Assembly (NCBI GenBank): GCA_029879665.1
Contig: JAOUPW010000017.1
Span: 1 to 11,531, forward strand
Reading direction: 5' to 3'
Length of the DNA: 11,531 bases
From: Rhodospirillales bacterium
GTDB taxonomy: Bacteria; Pseudomonadota; Alphaproteobacteria; Rhodospirillales; JAOUPW01
Shown: positions 1 through 6,971 of the stretch, piece after piece
How positions within the stretch are numbered: the first letter of the stretch is position 1
Layout of the letters: every line of letters starts with the position of its first letter
Program-made: the position numbers and the translations under genes
The notes under the pieces: model-generated
The model's input: only the letters and a program-made list of their open reading frames with translations
Told to the model about the DNA's origin: nothing
The model's database searches: none

Positions 1-138
1 ATCAATGACGGCCGCATCGAGGACGCCATCCAGTCATCTGCGACCGAAGCGGGATTTTCGGTCGCCCGACCGACCATCGAGGTGGAAGGGATTTGTCCGC
101 ACTGCCGGGATGATGAAAGAAGCCCGTCCCATGGATGA
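1..138 (+). CDS. zur: Zinc uptake regulator Zur (Fur family), C-terminal fragment
   Basis: The frame is open from base 1 and reads 45 codons to a TGA at 136-138, so only the C-terminus is present. The visible part contains a GFSV segment, then [12 protein letters not shown]. An EV-G-C-x-x-C ending is typical of the Fur family, where the CxxC pair binds a structural zinc. The gene immediately downstream is znuC, whose start overlaps this stop, which points to Zur, the repressor of zinc uptake genes, rather than iron-responsive Fur. Zur with bound zinc represses znu operons, so this operon may be autoregulated; its control region lies upstream of the window. The DNA-binding domain cannot be seen. 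Family assignment is fairly firm; the Zur identity relies on context. Confidence 0.8.
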   Translation: MNDGRIEDAIQSSATEAGFSVARPTIEVEGICPHCRDDERSPSHG

Positions 139-958
139 AAGCGTGCGGACTGAAGTCCAGAATATAATCCCGGCATTGTCCCCGGTATTGGTGGAAGTAG
201 CGGACATAAACGTTACCTTTTCCGGCAAGCATGTGCTGGATGGTGTCTCACTGAAGGTAAAGCGTGGGGAGATTGTCACGATCATCGGACCCAACGGCGC
301 CGGAAAATCGACCCTGATCCGGGTCATTCTGGGTTTGCTCAAGGCCGATGGAGGAATCGTGACTCGCCGCAAGGGGCTTCGCATCGGATACATGCCGCAG
401 CGCATGGAACTGGATCCGGCCCTGCCGTTGACCGTTGAAAAGTTCCTCGCCCTTGCCGTGCCGCGGGGCAGCGAAAAAGGGCGCAAGCGCATTGCCTCCG
501 TTCTTGAAGACGTCGGCGCCGAAACGGTGCTGGAACAGTCCATGCAGGATCTTTCGGGCGGTGAACGTCAGCGCGTAATGCTCGCCCGCGCCCTGTTGCG
601 CGAACCCGATCTTCTGGTTTTGGATGAACCCTCACAGGGCGTTGATATTGGCGGTCAGGCCGACCTTTACCGCCTGATCGGCAGCATCCGGGATCAAAGG
701 GGATGCGGGGTCCTGTTGGTTTCCCACGATCTGCATTTGGTAATGGCAGCGACCGATCAGGTGGTCTGCATCAATACCCATGTCTGCTGTGCCGGTCACC
801 CTGAAACCGTAACCCGCGATCCGGCCTATGTGGATTTGTTCGGCGACGAACTCGCCCGTGCTTTTGCCGTATATCACCATCATCACGATCACCATCATGC
901 CGACGACGGAAAAGTTGTTCCCTTGCCGGAAAGCGAAGGACACTCCGATCATGGATGA
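131..958 (+). CDS. znuC: Zinc ABC transporter ATP-binding protein ZnuC
   Basis: This is the cytoplasmic ATPase that powers zinc import through ZnuB. The 275-residue protein has all ABC ATPase motifs: Walker [10 protein letters not shown] (53-61), Q-loop Gln90, signature LSGGERQR (141-148), Walker B LLVLDEP (161-167) and H-loop His199. The segment CCAGHPETV after the H-loop is typical of ZnuC/manganese-type ATPases. The tail carries HHHHDHHH (249-256) and two later histidines, as expected for a zinc transporter. The start at 131 overlaps the zur stop by 8 bases (ATGGATGA), suggesting translational coupling. In-frame ATGs at 110 and 113 are alternatives and would add six or seven residues; no strong ribosome site decides between them. 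The frame stays open further upstream but there lies within zur coding sequence. Confidence 0.93.
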   Translation: MDESVRTEVQNIIPALSPVLVEVADINVTFSGKHVLDGVSLKVKRGEIVTIIGPNGAGKSTLIRVILGLLKADGGIVTRRKGLRIGYMPQRMELDPALPLTVEKFLALAVPRGSEKGRKRIASVLEDVGAETVLEQSMQDLSGGERQRVMLARALLREPDLLVLDEPSQGVDIGGQADLYRLIGSIRDQRGCGVLLVSHDLHLVMAATDQVVCINTHVCCAGHPETVTRDPAYVDLFGDELARAFAVYHHHHDHHHADDGKVVPLPESEGHSDHG

Positions 959-1739
959 TTTTTTACTCCGCGCCCTCTTGGGCGGCATCGGCGTTGCCCT
1001 CATCGCTGGACCTTTGGGGTCTTTCGTGGTTTGGCGGCGCATGGCCTTCTTTGGAGATACTCTGGCCCACTCGGCATTGCTGGGTGTGGTGCTGGGCGTG
1101 GTGCTTGGGCTGAACCTGTCCATCGGCGTCATCGCCGTGGGGATTGGCGTCGCCCTGGTTCTGACGGCGTTGCAGCGCCGCCGCCAAATTCCCGGTGATA
1201 CCCTGCTCGGGATTTTGTCTCACGGCGCCCTGGCCCTGGGGCTGGTTGCCATCGCGTTGACCGGAGGGCAGGTGAATCTGACCTCGACCTTGTTCGGGGA
1301 TGTTCTGTCGGTAACGGGAGAAGATCTAGCCTGGGTGTATGGCGGCGGGGCCGTCGTTCTTGTCGTCTTGGTGCTGCTCTGGAATCCCTTGCTCGCTACG
1401 ACGGTTGATGAAGAGTTAGCTCAGGTTGATGGCGTTAATGTTATCGCCGTCAACCTGGCCTTGATGGGATTACTGGCGCTGACGGTGGCGTTGGCCATGA
1501 AGGTGGTGGGGGTTCTTTTGGTCACCGCGCTGTTGATCATCCCGGCTGCCGCCGCTCGGCGGTTTGCCCGGACCCCGGAACGCATGGCCGTTCTTGCCGC
1601 CGCTGCCGGATGTTTGTCCGTCGCCGGCGGGTTGGGCGGGTCGCTGGCGCTGGACACGCCGACGGGGCCGACCATCGTGGTCGCGGCCCTGTTTCTTTTT
1701 GTATTGAGCGCGGCGGCGCCGGCACTCAGCCGGCGGTGA
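951..1739 (+). CDS. znuB: Zinc ABC transporter permease ZnuB
   Basis: This is the inner-membrane channel subunit of the zinc importer (ABC-3 permease family), working as a dimer with ZnuC. The 262-residue protein is almost entirely hydrophobic helices separated by short loops. It begins [16 protein letters not shown] and contains [20 protein letters not shown], the conserved ABC-3 segment just after the first helix. [15 protein letters not shown] in the last third is also characteristic. A good ribosome site, GAAGGA at 935-940, lies ten bases before the ATG and inside the znuC tail. The ATG overlaps the znuC stop by the same ATGGATGA found at the zur/znuC junction. The final 14 bases overlap the converging metC. 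ZnuA, the periplasmic binding protein, must be encoded elsewhere or upstream. Confidence 0.93.
   Translation: MDDFLLRALLGGIGVALIAGPLGSFVVWRRMAFFGDTLAHSALLGVVLGVVLGLNLSIGVIAVGIGVALVLTALQRRRQIPGDTLLGILSHGALALGLVAIALTGGQVNLTSTLFGDVLSVTGEDLAWVYGGGAVVLVVLVLLWNPLLATTVDEELAQVDGVNVIAVNLALMGLLALTVALAMKVVGVLLVTALLIIPAAAARRFARTPERMAVLAAAAGCLSVAGGLGGSLALDTPTGPTIVVAALFLFVLSAAAPALSRR
1717..1735. terminator. GC hairpin over the shared znuB/metC 3' ends
   Basis: CGCCGGC (1717-1723) and GCCGGCG (1729-1735) form a perfect 7-bp all-GC stem with a 5-base loop, ACTCA. The hairpin spans the metC stop codon and ends two bases before the znuB stop. No uridine tract follows in either direction, so it is not a canonical intrinsic terminator. 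It could still pause polymerase or protect 3' ends of the two converging transcripts. In GC-rich coding DNA such a stem can also occur by chance. Confidence 0.35.
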
Positions 1740-2904
1740 GGCGCTTTAATCCCCGTTCGAGATCGTTGATCAGATCTTCCGGATCTTCCAGCCCGGCGTG
1801 AAGGCGGAGCAAAGGGCCTTTTGCCTCCCATGAGGTCGCGGTGCGGATGGCCGATGGATCGGCGGGAATGATCAGGCTTTCGTATCCACCCCAGCTATAC
1901 CCCATGGCGAACATCTCCATACCATCGAGCATGGCGGCGACGGCTGCCTTGGAGGCGTCCTTGAGGATAATGCTGAACAAGCCCGAGGCGCCTGAAAAAT
2001 CCCGCTGCCAGAGATCATGCCCAGGGCACGACGGCAATGCCGGATGAAGAACGCGGTCCACTTCCGGGCGGCCTTCGAGCCAACGGGCCAACGTCAGGCC
2101 CGTTTCCTGGTGGCGCGCCAGGCGGGCGGCCATGCTGCGCAGTCCCCGGAGGGCGAGGAAACAATCATCTGGGGCGGCGTGCAGCCCAAGGTCGCTGCAT
2201 TCCCGCTTGACCGGCAAAAAGGATTCCTCGGTGGTGGTGATCATGCCCATGATCAGGTCCGAATGACCGCCGATGTATTTCGTTACCGCCTGAAAGGAAA
2301 CATCGGCCCCGTGTTTCAGGGGCTGAAAATAATAGCCGGCGGCCCAGGTGTTATCGATGATGGAAACGGCACCGGCTTCGCGGGCGGCGGCGGCGATTGC
2401 GGGAACGTCCTGAACCTCGAAGGTCAGCGAACCCGGCGATTCGAGAAACACCACCCGGGTATTGTCCCGGATCAGGCCGGAAATCCCTGCGCCGATCATG
2501 GGATCGAAGTATGTGGTTTCCACGCCAAACCGGGCCAGGTGCCCGTCACAGAACTTCCGCGTCGGATAGTAAATATTATCCGAAACAAGAAGGTGATCGC
2601 CGGCTTTCAGGAACGCAAGCAGGGGTGCGGTGACGGCGGCAAGACCGGAACAGACGGCAACGCTGCGGTATCCCCCTTCCAAAGCGGTGACGGCGTCTTC
2701 CAGGGCGAAGGTGGTGGGGGTTCCGCGAAGGCCGTACTTGACGCCTTCAAAAGGCTTGAGGTTGGCTTCCTCAAGGGCGGCGACCGTGGGGTGTACGATG
2801 GTCGAGGCATGGTAGACCGGCGGATTGACGATGCCGAAGTTATGTTCGGGATCGCGCCCGGCAGTCGTCAGCTGCGTATCCTTTTTTCCGCGTCCCTTGG
2901 CCAT
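1726..2904 (-). CDS. metC: Cystathionine beta-lyase (PLP-dependent)
   Basis: This enzyme cleaves cystathionine to homocysteine, pyruvate and ammonia, the penultimate step of methionine synthesis by transsulfuration. The 392-residue protein is full length for the Cys/Met-metabolism PLP family. SFQAVTKYIGGHSD places the PLP Schiff-base lysine at Lys209, with IIDNTWAAG giving Asp184 for the pyridine nitrogen. The segment YSWGGYESL near the C-terminus favours beta-lyase over gamma-synthase or gamma-lyase. The start at 2904 has AGGA (2917-2914) nine bases upstream. It lies 18 bases after the sulfurtransferase stop and is the last gene of the minus-strand sulfur cluster. Its 3' end overlaps znuB. 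Substrate specificity inside this family is hard to call by eye; an alliinase-like C-S lyase remains possible. Confidence 0.88.
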   Translation of the reverse strand: MAKGRGKKDTQLTTAGRDPEHNFGIVNPPVYHASTIVHPTVAALEEANLKPFEGVKYGLRGTPTTFALEDAVTALEGGYRSVAVCSGLAAVTAPLLAFLKAGDHLLVSDNIYYPTRKFCDGHLARFGVETTYFDPMIGAGISGLIRDNTRVVFLESPGSLTFEVQDVPAIAAAAREAGAVSIIDNTWAAGYYFQPLKHGADVSFQAVTKYIGGHSDLIMGMITTTEESFLPVKRECSDLGLHAAPDDCFLALRGLRSMAARLARHQETGLTLARWLEGRPEVDRVLHPALPSCPGHDLWQRDFSGASGLFSIILKDASKAAVAAMLDGMEMFAMGYSWGGYESLIIPADPSAIRTATSWEAKGPLLRLHAGLEDPEDLINDLERGLKRLTAG

Positions 2905-2922
2905 GATCCGGTGTCCTGTCTA

Positions 2923-3780
2923 TCAAGCGATAGGAACGTCGTCGCGATTGCCCCATTCCGCCCAGGAGCCGTCATAAACGGAAACGTCCTCCTTGCCGAT
3001 CAGGTACAGGCCGAACGCAGTCACGCAGGCGGTAACGCCGGAACCGCAAGTGGCGGCAATCGGTTTGTCCAGGTCAATCCCGACATAACCAAACGTCGCC
3101 TTAAGTTCTTTTGCCGGCTGCATGACAAAAGCTTTTTTCGGCTGAAGCAGATCGTTGAACGGAAGGTTGATGCTGTCAGGAATATGGCCCTTGAATTTGG
3201 TCGGCCTGGGTTCGTCGTCGTCACCTCTGAAGCGTCCGGCGCTACGGGCATCGATCACCTGTTCGGTTTTGTGGTCGAGGTTGTTCTTCATTTCCTCAAG
3301 GGAGCGGACCAGGGATTTGTTGAAGGCCGCCTTATAAGGTTGCGTAGCGTGTGGCGGCGGAAAGCCTTTATTTACCGGGCGCTCTTCATTCATCCACTTG
3401 ACAAGGCCGCCGTTGAGGACGGCGACATTGTCATGGCCGAAGACCCGGAACATCCACCAGGCGCGCATCGCAGCCATAAATCCGCCGAGCGCGTCATAGA
3501 CGACGACCCGGGTGTTATTGCCGATACCCATTCCACCCACGGTCTTCGCAAAAAAATCGGCATCGGGCAGCATATGGGGCAGGTCGGTGGCGGTGTCGGC
3601 AACGGCATTGACGTCAAAGCGTCGCGCGCCCGGAATATGACGTAATTCGAATTCGATTTCCGCGTCCCGTCCCATGGCGGGCAGGAAAAAACTGGCGTCG
3701 AGAATTCTGATTTCCGGATCTTCTAGGTGTTCCGCTAGCCAATCCGTTTCGATCAGGGCTTCAGGATGGGCGTAATCCAT
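2923..3780 (-). CDS. sseA: 3-mercaptopyruvate sulfurtransferase (tandem rhodanese)
   Basis: This enzyme moves sulfur from 3-mercaptopyruvate, a cysteine transamination product, to a thiol or cyanide acceptor. The 285-residue protein has two rhodanese domains. The first (about 8-130) contains LDASFFLP, the HIPGARRFD segment and VVYDALGG but no catalytic cysteine, as is usual. The second (about 160-285) has the active-site loop CGSGVTA at 245-251 with Cys245. CG[S/T]GVTA is the mercaptopyruvate form, whereas thiosulfate sulfurtransferases carry CRxGx[R/T]. AGGA (3794-3791), overlapping the stop codon of the preceding cysteine synthase gene, sits ten bases before the ATG, so re-initiation by the same ribosomes is likely. 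No signal peptide is visible, so the protein should be cytoplasmic. Confidence 0.9.
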   Translation of the reverse strand: MDYAHPEALIETDWLAEHLEDPEIRILDASFFLPAMGRDAEIEFELRHIPGARRFDVNAVADTATDLPHMLPDADFFAKTVGGMGIGNNTRVVVYDALGGFMAAMRAWWMFRVFGHDNVAVLNGGLVKWMNEERPVNKGFPPPHATQPYKAAFNKSLVRSLEEMKNNLDHKTEQVIDARSAGRFRGDDDEPRPTKFKGHIPDSINLPFNDLLQPKKAFVMQPAKELKATFGYVGIDLDKPIAATCGSGVTACVTAFGLYLIGKEDVSVYDGSWAEWGNRDDVPIA

Positions 3781-3792
3781 AACAATTATTTC

Positions 3793-4794
3793 CTAATCCA
3801 GCCAATCCGGGGCGGGAAGGTTATGTTCGCGCAGAAAGGCGGGGTTGAACAGTTTGCTTTGATAACGGGTGCCGAAATCGCCAAGAATGGTGACGATTCG
3901 GTGTCCAGGCCCCATTTTTTTCGCCAGACGGATGGCGCCGGCGACATTGATGCCGCTGGACCCGCCCAGGCACAGGCCTTCTTCCTTGAGAAGATTGAAA
4001 ATGATCGGCAGCGCTTCCTCGTCGGGAATCTGAAAGGCTTCATCAATGATGACGTTTTCAAGGTTGCGGGTAACGCGGCCCTGGCCGATACCTTCGGTGA
4101 TGGAGGATCCCTCCGATTTCAATTCCCCGTGCTTATAATAATTATAGAGGGCGGCTCCCATGGGATCGGCGAGGCCAATCACCACATCATTGTTCCGTTC
4201 CTTCAGACCCATGGAAACCCCACCCAGGGTTCCACCGGTGCCGACGGCGCAGATGAAGCCGTCGACGGTGCCGTCGGTCTGGTCCCAGATTTCGGCGGCG
4301 GTGGTTTCAATGTGGGCAAGGCGGTTGGCGACATTATCGAACTGGTTGGCCCAGACGGCGCCCCGGGGCTCGCTTTCGTTGAACTCTTTTGCCAGCCGTT
4401 CAGAATAATGAACGTAGTTGTTGGGATCTTTGTAGGGAACGGCGGGCACCTCGCGCAGGTCGGCGCCACACAGACGCAGGGTATCTTTCTTTTCCTGGCT
4501 CTGGGTGTCGGGGATGACGATGACGGATCGGTAGCCCAGGGCATTGCCGACCAGGGTAAGGCCGATGCCGGTATTTCCGGCGGTGCCTTCGACAATGACG
4601 CCACCGGGTTTTAGGGCGCCCCGTTGCTCAGCATCCCGAACAATATAAAGTGCCGCCCGGTCTTTTACCGAACCGCCGGGATTGAGGAACTCCGCCTTAC
4701 CGAGAATCTCGCAGCCGGTTTCCTCGGATGCCTTCCGCAATCTGATCAAGGGCGTGTTACCGATGGTGTCAATGAAATCGCTGCGGATATCCAT
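3793..4794 (-). CDS. cysK: Cysteine synthase (O-acetylserine sulfhydrylase family)
   Basis: This PLP enzyme of the cysteine synthase/cystathionine beta-synthase fold probably makes cysteine from O-acetylserine and sulfide. From the ATG at 4794 it has 333 residues. TIGNTPLIRL lies near the N-terminus, and NPGGSVKDRA holds the PLP lysine (Lys44 from this start). GTAGNTGIGL is the substrate loop, AVGTGGTLGG the phosphate-binding loop, and LGGSSGINV follows towards the C-terminus. An in-frame TTG at 4809 would add five residues (MSLIF), but the family normally begins directly before the RSDFIDTIGNTP segment, so the ATG is preferred; neither start has a clear ribosome site. Twelve bases separate it from sseA. 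A cystathionine beta-synthase-like role cannot be excluded by eye, since metC lies in the same cluster. Confidence 0.88.
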   Translation of the reverse strand: MDIRSDFIDTIGNTPLIRLRKASEETGCEILGKAEFLNPGGSVKDRAALYIVRDAEQRGALKPGGVIVEGTAGNTGIGLTLVGNALGYRSVIVIPDTQSQEKKDTLRLCGADLREVPAVPYKDPNNYVHYSERLAKEFNESEPRGAVWANQFDNVANRLAHIETTAAEIWDQTDGTVDGFICAVGTGGTLGGVSMGLKERNNDVVIGLADPMGAALYNYYKHGELKSEGSSITEGIGQGRVTRNLENVIIDEAFQIPDEEALPIIFNLLKEEGLCLGGSSGINVAGAIRLAKKMGPGHRIVTILGDFGTRYQSKLFNPAFLREHNLPAPDWLD

Positions 4795-4878
4795 AAAAAT
4801 TAAACTCAATCCAATTTCAGGAATGCAAGTACGGCAGAGTAATGGGGCGGGCGGTTCCGATCAAGACCAGGGCCCGTG

Positions 4879-5532
4879 CTAAGACGGATTCCACAACCGG
4901 CGTAGTTTCTCCCGGTTCATCCTGAACCATTGCAGGGCGATCAGGGCTTTGGCATTGACGATGCGGCCTTCGTCCAGCCATTGAAATGCCTTTTCCGAGG
5001 GAACGGACAGAACCCGGATATTTTCATGTTCTTCGGTCAGGCCGTAGATCCCGCCGGCGTTTGCGGCGTCCACCCGGCCGCAATAGAGAAAGACATATTC
5101 GGAACAAGAACCGGCGGTGGAAAGATACCGATAGACGGGGATCATATCCTGAATTTCACAACCGGTTTCCTCAATGGTTTCGCGGCGGGCGACTTCTTCC
5201 GGGGTTTCACCTTCATCAATGACGCCGGCCACGAATTCCAGAAGCCACGGCGAAAAATCGTTCCCCGGCCATGGACTGTCCATGGCCGCCAGTGCGCCAA
5301 TGCGGAATTGTTCGATTACAACCAGCCGGTCGAGAACCGGATCGTAGGGAAGCACGCCTGCGACATGGCCGCGCTCGAATACTTCGCGCTCCATTTCGCC
5401 GCTCCATCCCCCTTCGAACAGGCGGTGTTTGAGGCGATAGCGGTCAATACGGAAATAGCCCTGATAGGCCGCTTCCCGGGAGATGATTTCAACGTCATTG
5501 CGCCCTAATGGGGGAGGGGAATTTTCGGGCAT
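4879..5532 (-). CDS. nudF: NUDIX hydrolase, ADP-ribose pyrophosphatase type
   Basis: Most likely hydrolyses ADP-ribose to AMP and ribose 5-phosphate. The 217-residue protein carries a complete NUDIX box (GX5EX7REUXEEXGU), starting GVIDEGE at residue 103 and ending ETIEETGC. FVAGVIDEG preceded by an EQFRIGAL strand is typical of the ADP-ribose pyrophosphatase (NudF/YffH) subgroup, in which EQ(F/Y)R and E(x)xAG contact the substrate. The ATG at 5532 has AGGA (5544-5541) eight bases upstream. An ATG at 5541 would lie inside that ribosome site, so the downstream start is chosen. About 84 bases lie between this stop and the cysteine synthase ATG, without an obvious terminator, so it may be the first gene of the sulfur cluster or simply its neighbour. 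Exact substrate is not certain. Confidence 0.88.
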   Translation of the reverse strand: MPENSPPPLGRNDVEIISREAAYQGYFRIDRYRLKHRLFEGGWSGEMEREVFERGHVAGVLPYDPVLDRLVVIEQFRIGALAAMDSPWPGNDFSPWLLEFVAGVIDEGETPEEVARRETIEETGCEIQDMIPVYRYLSTAGSCSEYVFLYCGRVDAANAGGIYGLTEEHENIRVLSVPSEKAFQWLDEGRIVNAKALIALQWFRMNREKLRRLWNPS

Positions 5533-5564
5533 GATCGGCATCCTGATGAATTAGAATGATTTGT

Positions 5565-5582
5565 CCCGTATCCAACTACGGG
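5565..5582. repeat. Inverted repeat upstream of the NUDIX gene
   Basis: CCCGTA (5565-5570) and TACGGG (5577-5582) form a perfect 6-bp stem with a 6-base loop. It lies 33 bases before the chosen nudF start on the minus strand, so it would fall in that gene's leader or promoter. No uridine run follows on either strand. It may be an operator, a leader hairpin or chance. Confidence 0.3.
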
Positions 5583-5613
5583 GATCAATACTTTATTCAT
5601 GAAATTTGAAACC

Positions 5614-5633
5614 TTTTCCCAACTTAGGGAAAA
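5614..5633 (-). terminator. Possible terminator hairpin after the DUF302 relic
   Basis: TTTTCCC (5614-5620) and GGGAAAA (5627-5633) form a perfect 7-bp stem with a 6-base loop, 14 bases past the stop of the DUF302 relic on the minus strand. The stem is followed on that strand by GGTTTC rather than a clean T run. It could be the remaining terminator of the copD-DUF302 transcript. Its symmetric A/T flank would also let it act weakly in the other direction. Confidence 0.4.
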
Positions 5634-5647
5634 TGCCCGAAATAGCT

Positions 5648-5893
5648 TTAGGGTTTGACGGCGGCGCTGGTCAATTTGTCCAGTATATCGGCCATCTTGG
5701 CGAAGACTTTGTCCCGGTTGGAAATATTGCGCCGCTTGGAAAGATAGGAGGGATTGTTGTAGGCAAGCCAGACCTTGCCGTCGCCGTCCTTCCAGACCAG
5801 AACTTTCAACGGCAGGTCAATGCCGATTTGAACATAGGGAGCCCCCTTTGAAGACGTTGAACGGAATCGCTTCATGGAGCTAAGCCAGAACAA
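5648..5893 (-). pseudogene. DUF302-family protein, frameshifted C-terminal relic
   Basis: The readable frame ends in IGIDLPLKVLVWKDGDGK and then VWLAYNNPSYLSKRR. This is the C-terminal half of DUF302 proteins (DLPLKxLVW, then G-V-W-xx-YN-P-YL). The family's N-terminal half is missing; the frame opens with a TTG at 5893 (first ATG at 5875) and unrelated residues. The missing middle appears in the other two minus-strand frames. PFNVFKGGS (5864-5838) resembles the FGNPKxGT motif, and PMFKSAL (5838-5818) resembles the P-L-M-Q-A segment that should directly precede IDLPLK. At least two frameshifts therefore separate adjoining conserved blocks. The DUF302 function is unknown. A short expressed peptide cannot be excluded, but decay is the simpler reading. 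It lies about 50 bases downstream of the CopD-like gene and may once have been co-transcribed with it. Confidence 0.7.
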
Positions 5894-5895
5894 TT

Positions 5896-5922
5896 TTCAC
5901 ATACAAATTACGTTATTGTGAA
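5896..5922. repeat. Inverted repeat TTCACA-N15-TGTGAA
   Basis: Perfect 6-bp arms TTCACA (5896-5901) and TGTGAA (5917-5922) flank 15 AT-rich bases. A second partial dyad, AATxACGTxATT, lies inside and is centred slightly off the outer one. It sits between the CopD-like gene and the DUF302 relic, both on the minus strand. It could be a protein-binding site or a degenerate terminator; there is no direct evidence for either. Confidence 0.3.
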
Positions 5923-5945
5923 TAAGGGCAATTCGTGAAGAGCGG

Positions 5946-6413
5946 TCAGGCCCAGATACGCCCCGTTTCCGCAATCGCCGACGTGATCAGGCCAAGGATA
6001 AGGTTCGTGCCGACGATCCGGCGCATGGTGCCGAGATTTTTCGCGGCCAGTGCCCATTCCTGAGCGCCGACCGCTCTGAGGAAGGCTTTATAAGGGATGA
6101 AATAAAGGAATATGAACAAGGCAATCATAATCAGACCAAGGGCCTGCATGATGTGAATATGGATGCCGGCAGAAGCAAAATTGCCGAAATCAATAAACAC
6201 CATGGCATATCCGGTGGCGGGGAGGGCAATCACGGCCATCCATACCCACTGGAAGAAACGAGGAAAAATTTCGCTCCAGGCATGGATTTTATCCGGTGGC
6301 GACAACATGGACAGGGACGGCCCCAGAATCAGATAGGCAAAAAACATTCCGCCAATCCAGATAATGGCGGAAAGCGCGTGAACGGCGATGGCGACCGAGG
6401 AAAAGATTTCCAT
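5946..6413 (-). CDS. Small integral membrane protein, CopD-like
   Basis: The 155-residue protein has four predicted transmembrane helices (about 5-31, 53-75, 84-108 and 133-149) and no soluble domain. The first helix, VAIAVHALSAIIWIGGMFF, has the His plus IWIGGM pattern seen in CopD-related membrane proteins. Further histidines (His85, His87) start helix three and could bind metal or heme. MRRIVGTNLILG before the last helix also fits that superfamily. CopD proteins are linked to copper uptake or handling, but these short relatives are mostly uncharacterised, so no function is claimed. The ATG at 6413 directly follows an in-frame TAA and has no evident ribosome site. A DUF302 relic lies downstream. 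The length and membrane character make it a real gene; the family call is moderate. Confidence 0.72.
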   Translation of the reverse strand: MEIFSSVAIAVHALSAIIWIGGMFFAYLILGPSLSMLSPPDKIHAWSEIFPRFFQWVWMAVIALPATGYAMVFIDFGNFASAGIHIHIMQALGLIMIALFIFLYFIPYKAFLRAVGAQEWALAAKNLGTMRRIVGTNLILGLITSAIAETGRIWA

Positions 6414-6539
6414 TTATTGCAATATCCATGTCTAGAAAGAATGCGCGAGATAGCGTTCTGCATATCGGCATGTGGGGAGCGTGATTGGGAATTAAAAGCC
6501 TTTTTGTTGTTTATTCTTTTTTCGACAGGAAGTTAGGTG

Positions 6540-6780
6540 GATCGCCTTGCTAAAATTCCCTTGTTAAAGCGGGACAATCCCTTTTCATTTTTAAAATTAT
6601 AATTATGAAGCCGAATTATAAGTGGTAGATAAATATATTTTAAGTATAATTGAATGATGGTTGTTATAATTTATCGATTAAAATACATGTATACTATTTT
6701 TATGATTTATTTATAAGCGAATAATTATAATTATATTGTAATAACCTGGGGAATAAAAAATTTTACCTGTTTTATTGTGA
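6540..6780. other. AT-rich intergenic stretch
   Basis: Between the CopD-like gene and the cytochrome relic lie about 560 bases without an intact gene. GC content by direct count is 36 of 180 bases (20%) over 6601-6780, far below the flanking genes. It contains two copies of AATTATAATTAT (6595-6606 and 6723-6734) and a small inverted repeat, TTATAATT (6597-6604) with AATTATAA (6614-6621). I see no coding potential, tRNA, riboswitch or insertion-sequence ends. It may hold the divergent promoters of its neighbours, but no -35/-10 pair is convincing. Confidence 0.6.
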
Positions 6781-6971
6781 CTGACTTGGAAGTGAGTGCG
6801 AATTAGAAGGTCTTGCTAAGACGGTTTCTATGCCAACTCTTACGACCTGTGTTGCCGGAGGGCTTTTGCCGGAGCTGTTTTGGCTTCTTCCTTGCCGGCT
6901 TTGACCTGAAAAATGGAGTTTTCTTTCGCTCGGGGCGGAATTTGTATTGTTGACGGTGTTGCCGGGATTAA

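Noticed and set aside
2017..3645. 542-codon open frame on the plus strand
   Set aside because: It lies antisense to metC and the sulfurtransferase gene, both of which have clear catalytic motifs. Its glycine-rich, low-complexity product looks like a GC-rich shadow.
3766..4614. 282-codon open frame on the plus strand
   Set aside because: Antisense to the cysteine synthase gene; its glycine and aspartate repeats mirror the codons of the real gene.
6665..6670. TATAAT in the AT-rich gap as a -10 box
   Set aside because: No acceptable -35 element at 16-18 bases, and such hexamers are expected by chance at 20% GC.
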